Below, in pieces: positions 20,940 through 31,818 of a DNA stretch of 64,000 bases. The notes beneath the pieces were generated by a model. That model was not told the DNA's origin, made no database searches, and worked only from the letters and a program-made list of their open reading frames with translations. The number at the start of each line of letters is the position of its first letter. The stretch's first letter is position 1. Both the position numbers and the translations under genes were made by a program. The DNA comes from Bremia lactucae (taxonomy: Eukaryota > Oomycota > Peronosporomycetes > Peronosporales > Peronosporaceae): positions 971,648 to 1,035,647 of the forward strand of contig NC_090620.1 in the NCBI RefSeq assembly GCF_004359215.1. Direction: 5' to 3'.

Positions 20940-21850
20940 AACCAGTACCGTTCAAGTTGCCTCAGGATAAAGGCACTCGACACGAAATCGATATAATCCC
21001 AAGTTCGAAATACTGTGTCATGAAGTAACGGCCATTGCGTCGTGAACAATATTAGCCATCAACAAATTCTTTGCCGATCGCTTAGCAGCGGACCATGTGG
21101 GGAATCATTTTTCGTAAATAGCTCTTCGAGCTTCTGTGTGCGTAGAGCAACAGGAAGATGGCGGATTGTGCATACATTCAATAAATTGAGCGCTGCAATG
21201 GTACCGACTCAAACGCCAATACCACGAAAAGACATAATCATTGATGGTATGTCAAAAAGTACTATGATGGATGGATTCTATCAGATCCTTACGCGTGTAC
21301 AACACATTCTGTTTACAGCAGTAAGCACCCAATGGATTCTATCAGATCCTTACGCGTGTACAACACATTCCGTTTACAGCAGTAAGCACCCAAGCGGTAT
21401 GTTATGGAAGTAGCAAGTCATGCCACAGGGACTTAGTTATAACCCTGCGACATTTAAAAGATGCGTAACCAATCTGTTGAGATCGGCGCGGGACTTCGCA
21501 CCGAGTTATTTTGATGACGTCTTTATTCAAAGCATATCCATGAACGGAAAGTCGAATGTTGAATTACATCGTACCCACGTCAGAAAGGTTCCTACACTTA
21601 TGTGTAAGCACAAATTGTATGTAAATCTCAAGAAGTGTATATTAGCTGCAAGCAAAATAATACTTCTTGGGTGCATCGTCAATAAATACGGTGTGCGTTC
21701 GGATCCAGAAAAAACCAAGGCGATCACCGATTGGCTTGAGCCAGTCGATGTAAAGGGACTTATAAACATCCTCGGCTTAGATGCGTACCTGCACAAATAC
21801 TCACGCAATTACGCCGAAATGACAGTACATCACATCTTTCTTCTTTGTTG
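20940..21850 (+). pseudogene. Reverse transcriptase of element C (motif A deleted)
   Basis: Recognisable blocks in order are QDKGTRHEID, then VRRATGRWRIVHTFNKLSAA, PIPRKDIIIDGMSKST, DGFYQIL, MPQGLSYNPATFKRCVTNLL, SYFDDVF, LYVNLKKCILAASKIILLGC and GVRSDPEKTKAITDWLEPVD. The YFDD catalytic pair is present. The stretch with the motif-A aspartate (IFSSIDLM in element A) is missing between SKST and DGFYQIL. A 61-bp tandem duplication at 21271-21392 follows immediately. The enzyme cannot be active. Confidence 0.85.
21271..21392. repeat. 61-bp tandem duplication in RT of element C
   Basis: Units 21271-21331 and 21332-21392 are identical except for one T/C difference. 61 is not a multiple of three, so the duplication shifts the frame. 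Confidence 0.9.
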
Positions 21851-21904
21851 TTACAAAATGTAAACGTCATGGAACGCTGATTGTCAGTGTTCCTTGAGGT
21901 TATC

Positions 21905-22330
21905 AAGTAAAGCTTGATGCAATCGCCAATCCTGGCGATTGCTGACGAGGACCGACTATTTCATGTGGTCTGTGACACCAGCGATTTTGCATTTGGCTAT
22001 GCGTTAATGCAATTTGATACAGACGGCGCAGAGCGCGTCGTCCGTTATCAATCGCGTCAGCTTCAATCAGCTGAACTAAACTATCCAGTGCATGACAAGG
22101 AATGGCATGAAATACGCACGGCTAAATTTAGGGTCTATCTCTTGGGAGATAGACCTTTCTTTGTATATACGGACCATGCATCTTTACGCACGGCCGTGCA
22201 CAGTCCACACCTCTTGCAGAATAGCGAGATGATTGTCTTTCTTTGCGGAGTATAACTTCATCGTGCAGTATAAACCAGGACGACTTAACGTCATCGCTGG
22301 TGCCCTTTCGCGGCGGCACGATTTTGAGCC
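21905..22330 (+). pseudogene. RNase H of element C
   Basis: SPILAIADEDRLFHVVCDTS (first aspartate), YQSRQLQSAELNYPVHDKE and FVYTDHASLRTAV are in one frame. A frameshift near 22240 leads to FFAEYNFIVQYKPGRLNVIA with the end of the domain. Apart from that frameshift the domain is close to intact. Confidence 0.8.
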
Positions 22331-22497
22331 ACATGCGCAAAACAATAGTGAGCATAAGGCCATTGTTGCAGCAATAAGTGTTTCGCCGTCAACATTATTC
22401 GACGACGTTAAAGAGCTTATCAAGAAGATAAGGCACTTAAAGGGTTGATGGTTACCTAAGAAAATCATTTCAACAATCCTTAAAATGATCGTCGAAA

Positions 22498-23383
22498 TTG
22501 TATACATCCCCAACAGATCAATATACAACACGCAATGGGTTGCTGTATTACACATACATTGCTGGCGACACACCTCGTGCCGTCATCCTTACCCATGATG
22601 ATTTGCGTTTACGCATCATGTATGAGTGCCACGATGCACCAATAAGTGGTCATCGTGGACATGAGAAGACCTATTTCACGATAAGTCACGACTTCTACTG
22701 GCCCCGCCAGTATGAGTTCGCCCGCAAGTACATGCGTGGTTGCGAAGTTTGTCAACGGGTGAAGCCCAGTGCTACATCCCGTGCTCCATTATAACCTCTG
22801 CATGTTCCGGCAGAGGTTGGCCGTCTGTATCCATGGACCTCGTCTTCGGATATACGACGACAAACATAAGAACAATGACATTCTTGTTTTTGTTGATCGT
22901 TTCAGCAAAATGGTACATCTTGCTGAAGTATTAGAGTCGGTCACAGCCAAAGGCTGTGCTCGTGTCTTTGCTGACACGATATTTCGACTCAATGGGTTAT
23001 TCCGCGAATTGGTCTCAGATCGAGACCCTAGATTCACAGCGGAATTTTGGCAAAATGTGGTCATATCAATTGATACACAGTTGAAAATGTTAACTTCTGA
23101 TCATCCTGAGACAGACGGTCAGACGGAGCAGGCAAACCGTATTTTCGAAGAGATACTTCGCGGATATGTCCACTATTTTAAGAGTTGGAACGAGTTCTTG
23201 CCGATGGTAGAGTTTTTTATGCCATCAACAATTCAGTTCATGCTTCTACGAAGCATACACCATTTATTGTTAATGATTTACGCCATCCACACAAACCCAC
23301 CTTGTTTGAGGGTGATTCTTCTTCAAGGAGGGGAGGGACTCGCTCGAGCAAAAAACTTCTGGCTCTTGCTCATCAGGCATTAG
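22498..23383 (+). pseudogene. Integrase (H2C2 and catalytic core), element C
   Basis: 22498-22794 encodes TTRNGLLYYTYIAGDTP, then HDAPISGHRGHEKTYF and CEVCQRVKPS, an H2C2 zinc-binding domain with its histidine and cysteine pairs. After a frameshift, 22800-23383 encodes the DDE core: SMDLVFG, FVDRFSKMVHLAEV, ELVSDRDPRFTAEFW and HPETDGQTEQANRIFEE hold the three acidic positions. It inserted element DNA into the genome. One frameshift and a 3' frame change near 23220 break it. Confidence 0.8.
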
Positions 23384-23619
23384 CACTAAGGTCAATGCGA
23401 AGGATACCAACGTTGATTTGATTAACATTGAAGTGGACAAACTCAGTAATTACAAACAAGCTATTACTGACTTTGATAATGATGCTGAAAGCCTCAGCAT
23501 CGAAAACAATATTATTAATGAGAACGACAATCCTCTCAATAATAAAGAGATTGATATCTTCACAGTGCGAGCCGGTCGCACTTCAAAAAAATTAAAACGA
23601 GTCAGCAGGTGATTTCAAG

Positions 23620-23990
23620 TTGGCTAGAGAAGCAGTGGTCCGGTTCGTACAGGATTCAATCGGTGATGCGGTAGGACCGACATAAACTGAATTCTGACAA
23701 AAATGGCAGAGCAAACATACGTTCATTTAATGTTAATGACTTAGTCCTACTGCTTACGGTAAATTTATTAAAATACGTAGGGACGAATGTAAGCAGCAAT
23801 AAATAAGGCCCCGATATATCGGCCCGTTTCGTGTACTGCATCACTAAGGCAATGCGTTCACGATGGAGCTGCCTCATAGTATGCGTACGCATTCTAGGTT
23901 TTGTTTTGGGCATCTCCGCCCGTACCATCAGTGCGAGACTTCTTCCGATTCCGGATTACACGGGAACGGTCTAGGGCATCCGCCAAAGCC
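23620..23990 (+). pseudogene. Integrase C-terminal region of element C
   Basis: Frame-shifted segments read VVRFVQDSIGDAVG, LVLLLTVNLLKYVGTNVSSN and MELPHSMRTHSRFCFGHLRP, the usual C-terminal integrase fold that ends in a YVGRLRP-type block. It is followed by a proline/serine-rich linker that is open to the chromodomain. Confidence 0.7.
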
Positions 23991-24354
23991 TGATGGTTCC
24001 GAGCTAAAGCCTTATTGTCTCGGAACAGAGACTGATTCCCTAGAACCAGAAGATCCACTCTTTCCTCCAAGGAAGAAATCTTCTGACGAGCTGCCAACAG
24101 CTCGTTTTAAAAGGACTGATGTGTCCTTTCTTTTGCCAGTTTTTCAGTCGCAATCTCCGCGCAACTTTTCAACTGGTAAGGAGAAACATTTTCCACCGTC
24201 GCCGCTAACTCGAGGCGACGGGATCGCTAATGATCAATGTCCTCCCTTAAATAAAAAGTATGATCCAAATCACGATGTTGAATCAGATTCTTCAAACGAG
24301 GCAAATTCGAAAGTTCCTCACCCTTCACATCTATTGAAGGATTCGAGTGGGGTG

Positions 24355-24535
24355 AAGCATTTTCTTGTTGAAAGCTTCTCGAACCATCGTGAGATAAAGG
24401 GAATTTCGAAAGAGTTATCTTGTTCGTTGGCGAGAGTATACTCCCTCGCATTATGTTTGGGAACCTCGTTCCCACTGATGTTGGACGTTCCGGGTCTCGT
24501 CTTGCAGTACGACGAGACCCAACCTCCTCGACAGA
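24355..24535 (+). pseudogene. Chromodomain of element C
   Basis: HFLVESFSNHREIKG is followed, after a frame change, by SYLVRWREYTPSHYVWEP and VLQYDETQPP. All parts of the chromodomain are present but out of frame with each other. Confidence 0.7.
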
Positions 24536-24559
24536 AGGCTCATCATAGAACGAGCGCTT

Positions 24560-25426
24560 GTAAAAGGATTGAATGTTCCCAATCCCTTGTCGCATCTCGT
24601 AAGAGATGAGCGTCCTCTAAAGAGAATCTTTCAGGTAATATGCTTCCTAGGACTGACCTGCAACCTTAAGACAGCATGAGCATGAGCCCTCCCACAAGAG
24701 GCAAGGAACCCTGCCTCTCTGGACAAAACGGTGCAACTTATAGCGTGCACCGACTTCGGTCCGTTTCTCGAACCGATCACGGAAAGCATTTAGATTATCA
24801 AGCCAGACCTCACGGCCTACGCTTTGTACATTCTGCACAAAGGCTATCCAAGCTTAGAAAAAGGTTCGACATCCTTTGCCCGTTTAGAAGAGTACCACCG
24901 ATGGAGGAAAAGGCATCGATGAAGAGTTCTGTCCCATCTCACCAGGCTTGTGAACCCTAGATGAGTCGAATAACGGAATATGATATCGATCGTTGGTCGT
25001 ACCAGACCAACGAATTAGGTCATCGAACCGCAACGTATTGCGGTCCTCTCCTGTTGGCTCATATTAACGTTAACGTAACTTGGACCTTGGAGCGATCTCT
25101 GCTTATCACGTTAGAACCCAAAGGTTTGACGGACTCGGCCCCGAGTGATCCGGCGGCCTTTACTGTAGCCACTGAGTCGGGCGATGCCGGTGACTTGGTC
25201 CAGTCACCTACGGTTGGTGTAGAAGGTGACTTGTCACAGTCACCTGCAATGTCATCAATAGATGGCATGTTCCAGAACCTCCAGTGGGAGGAGTGGGTTG
25301 ACGTGTTCTCCGAAGTAAACGCATTAACATCGACTGTAACATTTGCATTTTCAACAGCTGCATTGATCCGTGCAGCTGCCAGCTTGCGGCCTCATTGGCC
25401 ACGCGCACAGACTTGTTAGTCGCCAT
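24560..25426 (-). pseudogene. Antisense accessory ORF of element C (broken)
   Basis: The start is chosen at the minus-strand ATG at 25426, reading MATNKSVRVANEAA, which is also the start of the copy at 53541. It continues through SPDSVATVKAAGSLGAESVK and, in another frame, to the conserved block VGREVWLDNLNAFRDRFEKR, ARYKLHRFVQRGRVPCL and SCSCC, ending near 24560 with a GIGNIQSFY segment. It lies between chromodomain and 3' LTR and reads toward pol. Function unknown. No signal peptide, transmembrane segment or zinc knuckle is visible; the CPCC-type cysteines (here CSCC) could bind metal. Confidence 0.6.
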
Positions 25427-25615
25427 GTTAATTTTGGTCAAAATCAATTAATGAAATCGTATCGATAGCAATTGAAGTTTTTCGTGTTTGTAAATCTAAA
25501 TTCTCTTTTGTAAGATTATTTTTGTATAAAAGTTTAATTTTATGATTTGAAATCGGTATTTTAAATAAATTAATATTACAAAATTAAAGGAAAGACATAA
25601 GAGTATTTTCTGTCA

Positions 25616-25632
25616 CCGGGGGAGGGGGGTGA
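25616..25632 (+). other. Polypurine tract of element C
   Basis: GGGGGAGGGGGGTGA lies directly before the LTR start TGTAACGGGG at 25633. It is the standard primer for plus-strand DNA synthesis and confirms that pol of element C is on the plus strand. Confidence 0.8.
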
Positions 25633-25699
25633 TGTAACGGGGTGTCCCTCTACATAAATATTATTTCTTATAAGAGGAACAATTAATATTTTTTCCGTT

Positions 25700-26098
25700 A
25701 AGAGAAATAATAAATATTATTTCCGATGAGAGAAATAATAAATATTATTTCTGATGAGAGGGATAATAAATATTATTTCCGATGAGAGGAATAATAAATA
25801 TTATTTCCGATGAGAGAAATAACAGATATTATTTCAGATGAGACAAATAATAAATATTATTTCCGATGAGAGGAATAATAAGCATTATTTTCGATGAGAG
25901 GAATAATTAGTTTTATATTCGATGAGAGGAATAATAGACATTTTTTTGATGAGAGAAATAATAAATATTATTTCCGATGAGAGGAATAATAAATATTATT
26001 TCCGATGAGAGGAATTATAAATATTATTTTCGATGAGTGGAATAATAAATATTATTTCCGATGAGAGGAATTATAAATTTTTATTTTTGATGAGAGGA
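25700..26098. repeat. 28-bp minisatellite within LTR, about 14 units
   Basis: Consecutive units share GATGAGAGGAATAAT and AAATATTATTTCC with scattered substitutions. Each holds a near-palindromic AT core (AATAATAAATATTATT). The other alpha LTRs have only one or two units here (around 127-150 in element A), so the array expanded in this copy. Confidence 0.9.
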
Positions 26099-26475
26099 AA
26101 TTAGTAAGTACGAAATTAGTGTCTTAATTAGTTTTGACTTAAATAGTTCAATATTACCAAATTTGGTAATAACAATGCAATAAGACATTAGCTCTATTGA
26201 TTGATTAATTTAAGTCTAAATTAACCTCGCCAATCGTCATAAGACACGATTGCGCGGAGCACAAGGAGGTGCCATACTTAGTTAGTAATTAATTTAATAA
26301 GCTCAGTAGTAGATAGAAGATCGTTACGTAGAAAACTAAATATATTAATACAGTTTTCCTGTTTATCTATTTTAAAGACTTAGTCTAGACCTTTAAGCTG
26401 AAGACCTTGAGCATGTTGTGAACGTGAAGTTTCAAGGCATCTCACCTAAATTGTAATCAGTGTAAGGTTAAGTAA

Positions 26476-26490
26476 TACTGATCAGTACTA
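26476..26490. repeat. Target-site duplication of LINE, left copy
   Basis: TACTGATCAGTACTA is repeated exactly at 31784-31798. It overlaps a palindrome in the LTR (AGTACTGATCAGTACT in the right copy). Confidence 0.9.
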
Positions 26491-26570
26491 TGATGATAAA
26501 TTGAGGTATATTTGGGTACACTGTGCGACCCACAACATCCGTCCATGCACATGCGTGCACGCCGCTGCAA

Positions 26571-29500
26571 TTATGCGTTTGTCCCGCTCCCTAGCACTTC
26601 GGCGCGTTGTCGAATCTGCCTCGCTACAACTGCGCTGTTTTTGATGCTGGTTGCAAGAACGTTCGGTCCACGCTCATCGGCCTCTGTTGCCGTCTCGATC
26701 CAGTGGTTTATGTCGTTGTTTAGATGCTTGTTGAGTTCGGTGAACTCGGATTGCACTGATGTGCACGAGTCCATCGCGACGTTAGCCGCGAGGTCCGCCA
26801 TCTTGTTGTGGCACCTGTAGTGGTGCGTCCAGCTTGCGACGTTGATCTCGTCCGCCAGTGTTCGTGCTTTATGGTAGAGGCGCACCAGATGAGCTTTGTG
26901 AGGCGGTCGGCGTTGCCGGAGCTGTGCAATGATCATTGCGCTGTCGCCTACGACGTGTAGCGACGAGACTCGGTTCGTCGACGCCCACCGCAGCCCATGG
27001 ATGAGGCCTTGGTACTCTGTTGTGTTGTTTGTTGTTTTGTTGCTACCGTACGCCATCGAGGTGGCCCACGTGACGCTCGCCGAGTGCGTCGCGATTTCGA
27101 GAGTAATCACGACGGAGCCCGAGCCTCCAGGGCCGGGATTTCCGCGCGATCCGCCGTCAAAAAAGAGCACGTGGACTCGGTCCGGTCGATTTGGCGGAGC
27201 TCGTTGTAGCGCTGGCTCCTTAACGTTCTGGAGCAGTAGACGAGCGCAAGCAATTCGTACGCTGCCACTGATCTCGAAATCGTTGTTACTTGCAATAAAC
27301 CCTGCTTTCATTAAACCGATGAGGCACTTGCGCAGGTGCGATTCGGCCAGAAGGCTATGCGTCGCATCCGAGCAAGTTGGGTCTTCCATTCTTCGTAGTC
27401 GTTCCAACCAAATTGCGTGTACAGTGACTGCGACGGTAAAGCGCCAGAGCTCGTCGCTCACCGTAGCCACTTGGGAGCTTAGATTGTCTGGCACTGAGGT
27501 GCCTGGAAGAAGGCAGCGTACTGCGCTTGTTGCTTGCTGTGGTCTGTCCGGGAGCTCCAGACCAAAGATCCAGAAGTTGTCACCCGTCCAGTCGTTCAGA
27601 CCAAAGCTTCGCCATGCTTCTCGGAACTGTTGCCAATGTTGTTGAGCACGTGGGCATGTCCACCACACGTGACTTGCCGGTGCGAACTCGACGTTCGAGC
27701 AGCTCGGGTTCGGGCACGACAAGTTGTTCGCCACTCGGTTCCAAAGTGGAGGTCTATTCGACTTTAGGCGGTAGAACGATAGTGCTTTGGTGGGGAGAAG
27801 CTCTCGGATCTTGCGGATATCGACCCAGTCAACCAAGTCGGCGCCGTTGGCTATCACTTCGTGCGCTTTGTTCCCAGCAGACGCAATCACCAGTCGCACA
27901 CCGTCTTGATTTGCTTCTGCCATCACGACTTTCATTATCGCGCGTCGAGGCGGGAGCCAGCGTCGTTTGCCAGACCGGATCACTACCAGACGTGTGAGCG
28001 CTGGGTGCGCACGGAAGTGGGCTTTGCTTTTTCGTGTCGCTGTGGCTGCTACGTCGCAACAACGCATAGACTCAACCATTGTTGTTTCGTACAGCATTCC
28101 CGCGTCAAAATATCGCATACGGCTTTTGCATTCGGTGAGGCTCCAGTCGTGGTGTTGGTGTGCGTTGGACGTGTATGCATCTAGTGTGTTCAATTCGAGC
28201 GGTCTTAGAAATAGTTCGGGATAGTTCGACACAAGCGCGACGCAGAATTTGCCGATGTGACGCCTTGTCGAGCTCGGTTTCGATCTCAAACTGCCGACCG
28301 GAACAAAGCGGATCAGCCCGTGCTCGATCCATTCCCAGAGAATTGCGTCAGCAAGCGTGCGCATATCACCGTTGATACGGATGCACGCGACGTCGTGCGG
28401 TAGACCATTTTTGTCCAGCAGCCAGCTCATGTCGTGCAAGGACGCGAGACGCAGCCACCTGCTGTCAAAAGCACCGGATGCCGCATTCGTCGATCGTATT
28501 TCGTTTCTTGTTGACATGTCCAGTGATAACCGACCATCAACGACGATGCTCCCGTCGGTGTCGTACCGCACCTTTGCCGTTGCGACGAAAGCGCTCAATC
28601 GTCGCAGAACCGACTGTGTGTCTAATCGGCTTGTCATCGCTGATGCTGCGCAGCGAGAAAGTGCGATCGCGCCTGTTTCAAACAAACTGTGGCGGTACTT
28701 GATAGCACGGGGCACATTCGCACCAACTCGGCGTGATGTACTGCGGTACCCCACCGCCCCACATCAGGCACCCAAAATAAACTCAAATGAGGACGATATC
28801 GTGACCCAGCGTCCGATTGCAGCTGCTGCCGTTGCGATGATCTCGGATTTCACGCAAGGCACAGACAGTCCGCCTTTTCGCAATGGCAATGACGCTTGAT
28901 TTCTGGGCAGCCATGCTCTCGCGCGCTTATTGTCTCTTTCCCCCCATACAAAGTTCATCACGACGCCGTGCAGCCGCGACACAGTTGCTTTGTTTGGCTA
29001 GCAGTGCCGCGCCAGGAATGTGATCTTCGGGATCGCAATTGCGTCTGCCAGTTCGGCACGTTGCTCAGCAGTGTGCGTCTTTTCACGAGCAAGCGCCAGC
29101 CGGGTCTAGATCGATCGTACACAAGCGTCCCAGTTGACTCTTTCGTTATCGTCCCCTCCAATTAGCACTCCCAGATACCGACAGTGCTCGCCTTGCTGTA
29201 GGAGCGTGAGCCCATATGTGTCGATGGGCTCGAGCCGAGGGAGCGAACTGAGAGGAACGACGATTAACTTGTTACGGTTGATCTTCAAGCCAGATGCACT
29301 TCCAAACACATCCATGAGCACGAGCACGTTGTTTGCTTGCCGCCAGTTGTCGAGGAGGACTGCAGTGTCGTCCACGTATCCGGTTACTTTGCACTCGATC
29401 GACTGACCGCTCGTGAGCAGCGTGAAGCCGCGAATGTCGTTTGCATTGTCAATCGAGCGATAAAGGCAATCGAGCGCGAGAACGAACAAGAGCGGCGCCA

Positions 29501-31557
29501 TTGGACAGCCTTGGCGAATGCCACACAGAACTTGTCGTCGAGATGACAGGAAGCCGTTCACCAAAAATCGGCACGTGGTGCCGCGGTGCAATGCAGCGAC
29601 TATGCGGATGAACCGACGCGAGAATCCCATCCACTCCAGCGCTGTCATGCGTCCGAATGTCCTGCACAGAGCCGAGAGTCTATGGCAGAAGACGGCGAGC
29701 TGACAGGAAGTCATGCGTCGCATAAACCAGCAGAGTGCCAAGCGCCTGGTGCGGTTGGAAGGGATGCGTTAGCCAGGAGTGTTACGACACCCGCTTCCCA
29801 AAAAAGGGTCGTGGTAACTCGAAAAACGAGTACCCGACAGATTAGGACGATCCTTAGCACGTCTAAACGAGTAACCTTTGGATCAGTCTCTAATGAAGAG
29901 GACGGGCCTTCGAACGAGGTGTTCGAGGCCGTCACAGACGAAATTGCGGAGGCATCCTCAGTTGAGGTGATCCGGCAAGTCTTTAAATCTGCCGAGAGAT
30001 AGTAAATCTTCCGGCGATGTCGTGGGATCTGTTCCTTGCCAAATTAAAGGAAGAAAAGATCCACGAAATAGTCCTACCAGTTAGAGGGGAGAACTTGGTG
30101 GACTGTTGCTCGTCGCCACAATGGACGAGAGCGTCCTAGAAATGGACGAAAAGAAGCGGTCTGCTGCTTAAGGCTGGGATGCCTTGAGAGACAGTCAGTT
30201 CTTTGAGGTTCTGTGGAAACATCGCGATGTGTTCCCAGAAGAAGTGCCGAGCCGCCTACCAGCAGATAGGGGCATCGGGCACGAGATAGACCTCGAACCT
30301 GGCACCAAGTATTGTGTGACCAGGCAATGGCCGTTGCCGAAAGAACAGGTCGATTATATCGAGGAGTTCTTCGACAAGCGAGCCAAGGCGGGACATGTGC
30401 GTGAGAGCAAATCGCCTCACTGCAGCCCGACCTTTTGTGTGCGTAAAGCCACAGGTGGATGGCTCGTGGTAGGTACGGCCGTTGAAGCGAGTCGTACGCT
30501 TTTGCGACATCGAATAGAAGAGCGACCGCGTCGCGTTTGGATTCGTCTGCCTGTGCCGCGATCTGGACGGCGGCGACGACGTCGAGTGCAGTGTTCATAG
30601 AACGGCCGGGCACGAAACCGACTTGGGCGTTTTGCATCGCCTTAGGCAAGACTGTGCGCAATATCGTCGCGAGAATCTTCGTTAAGACTTTGTAGCCAGT
30701 GTTGATCAGCGAGATCGGACGGTGGTCGAGGGGGAGCTTTGAAGATGACGACTTTTTCAAGCACTGAACCGTGGCGTCACCAAACGACGACGGGTAGCAG
30801 TCGGTCTCCATCCAGCGCGCGAGCAGCTGTGCGAGAATTGGTGCAATCTTGTAAGCGCGGTCGCAATAGAAGCAGTTGTTGAGCTCGTCTGGCCCCGCTG
30901 CTTTCCCTCGTTTCAGTTTGCTCATCGTCATTTCAATCAACGACCCTTCGATTGTAGCAACGATTGCGGCGTCGTTAACGTTTGGAGATCTTCCTGCCAT
31001 ACCGATGATGGTTGTAGTGGATGCCTGCGAGTGCTGCGAGCACTGCATAATGCTCGACCATCCGTCCGCCATTTCATTTGCGAGTTGCTGCGACAGGTTT
31101 GGACCTGGGACCGCGTTTCTACCAAGACTTGTGATGGTGTTGTCCTTGAACTTGGTCGAAACGCGTCGATACTTTTCACGTGTCGTCATACCTGGTAAGT
31201 ACATGTGGCGTTGGAGGAGGCGTTCGTGTTTGGCTCGTTGCCACTGTATTCGGCAGTCAGCAACTCGTTGTCGTGCGAGTCTAAAGTTGTCGTTACTTTC
31301 ACCGTGCTGTAATGAACCGGAAATTGATTCGTCCAGCGCCTTGTTCAGTCGTTTGATCCGCTGTCTGTAGCTTGCTGTGAGCGCTTTCCGACATGTGCGT
31401 GCTGTCGTCAACATCCCCACTCGCAGATCTGTCTTCCAGCTGAGCGGCCGCCGTGGCGTCGTTCAAGGGCACCTGTGCGTACTGCTCGATCGTTGCAGCC
31501 GCGCTAGCCAGCGCTTGCTCGACTTCTTTGGCTGCTTTGGTATTTGCGTACCTTTTT
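26571..31557 (-). pseudogene. LINE ORF2: reverse transcriptase, zinc-binding and RNase H domains
   Basis: From the 5' side: KGKAAGPDELNN-type region, DHRPISLINTGYKVLTKILA, VGFVPGRSMNTALDVV and LLFDVAKAYDSL (first catalytic aspartate) before the insertion. After it come GIRQGCPMAPLLFVLALDCL and GYVDDTAVLL (catalytic pair). Then a cysteine/histidine segment (CPNPSCSNVEFAPASHVWWTC near 27700) and RNase H near 27180-26760 with FFDGGSRGNPGPGGSG, NNTTEYQGL, VGDSAMII and HNKMADLAANVAMD. All four RNase H positions are visible. Deleting 821 bp puts both halves in the same frame. Remaining stops in that frame are near 29106, 28999 and 28764. The last 727 codons (from 28754) are uninterrupted. Confidence 0.85.
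29650..30470 (+). mobile_element. 821-bp gypsy pol fragment inserted into LINE
   Basis: The plus-strand reading has FEAVTDEIAEASSVEVIRQV, then VFPEEVPSRLPADRG, HEIDLEPGTKYCVTRQWPLP and SPTFCVRKATGGW, which is the PR-RT linker and start of RT. No LTR is attached. The borders are inferred from the frame and domain continuity of the LINE on both sides (RPYL / MTALEWMGF). It probably came in by a template switch or repair event, not by integrase. Confidence 0.7.
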
Positions 31558-31783
31558 TAGTCATTTCTTTTGATGCCTAAAAATCTCATTAAAAATACAA
31601 ATAGATTGATAAAATCAAGGTATAGAGTAAATGCTCCTTGTGGAGGTGGGTAGACGGATCGCTTGCGGCGGATCTTGACAAGTCGGTCCGGTGAGCTGAT
31701 CCTAATCGTGACGCCGTTGTGATCTGACAGTGGGCCCGCAACTGACTGAGTCACGTTCTGGCACCAATCGGAAACGGCAGCAG

Positions 31784-31818
31784 TACTGATCAGTACTAGT
31801 GAATGGTGCCCCGTTACA
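31784..31818 (+). repeat. Right copy of LINE duplication and end of alpha LTR
   Basis: 31784-31798 repeats TACTGATCAGTACTA. 31799-31818 is GTGAATGGTGCCCCGTTACA, the missing end of the LTR that starts at 25633. Together they close element C. Confidence 0.9.

Larger units (their letters stand above)
25633..26490 (+). repeat. Alpha-family 3' LTR of element C, first part (interrupted by LINE)
   Basis: It begins TGTAACGGGGTGTCCC and matches the reverse complement of 5054-5520 after the internal minisatellite. The last 20 bp of the LTR, ending CCCCGTTACA, are found at 31799-31818 on the far side of the LINE. The LTR is about twice the usual length because of the tandem array at 25700-26098. Confidence 0.85.
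26491..31783 (-). mobile_element. 5'-truncated APE-type LINE with RNase H
   Basis: The element carries, on the minus strand, the end of an endonuclease (SDHNGVTIRI near 31720), a reverse transcriptase, a zinc-binding segment and an RNase H domain. It is flanked by a perfect 15-bp duplication and inserted in the alpha LTR of element C. Its 3' end has no long poly-A; it ends near CAATTTATCATCA. It is truncated within the endonuclease, a usual outcome of target-primed reverse transcription. An 821-bp gypsy fragment lies inside (29650-30470). The exact duplication suggests a relatively recent insertion compared with the surrounding elements. Confidence 0.85.

Noticed and set aside
23863..24609. 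248-codon plus-strand ORF as an independent host gene
   Set aside because: It begins with the integrase C-terminal block and runs through the pol linker into the chromodomain frame, so it is pol of element C.
25700..26098. Regular 28-bp repeats as a CRISPR array
   Set aside because: There are no spacers, units are head-to-tail, the array is inside an LTR, and the genome is eukaryotic.
26929..28375. Several long plus-strand frames (up to 238 codons) opposite the LINE
   Set aside because: They lie entirely antisense to the LINE ORF2, which has RT, zinc-binding and RNase H motifs; high GC content of the LINE makes the opposite strand open by chance.
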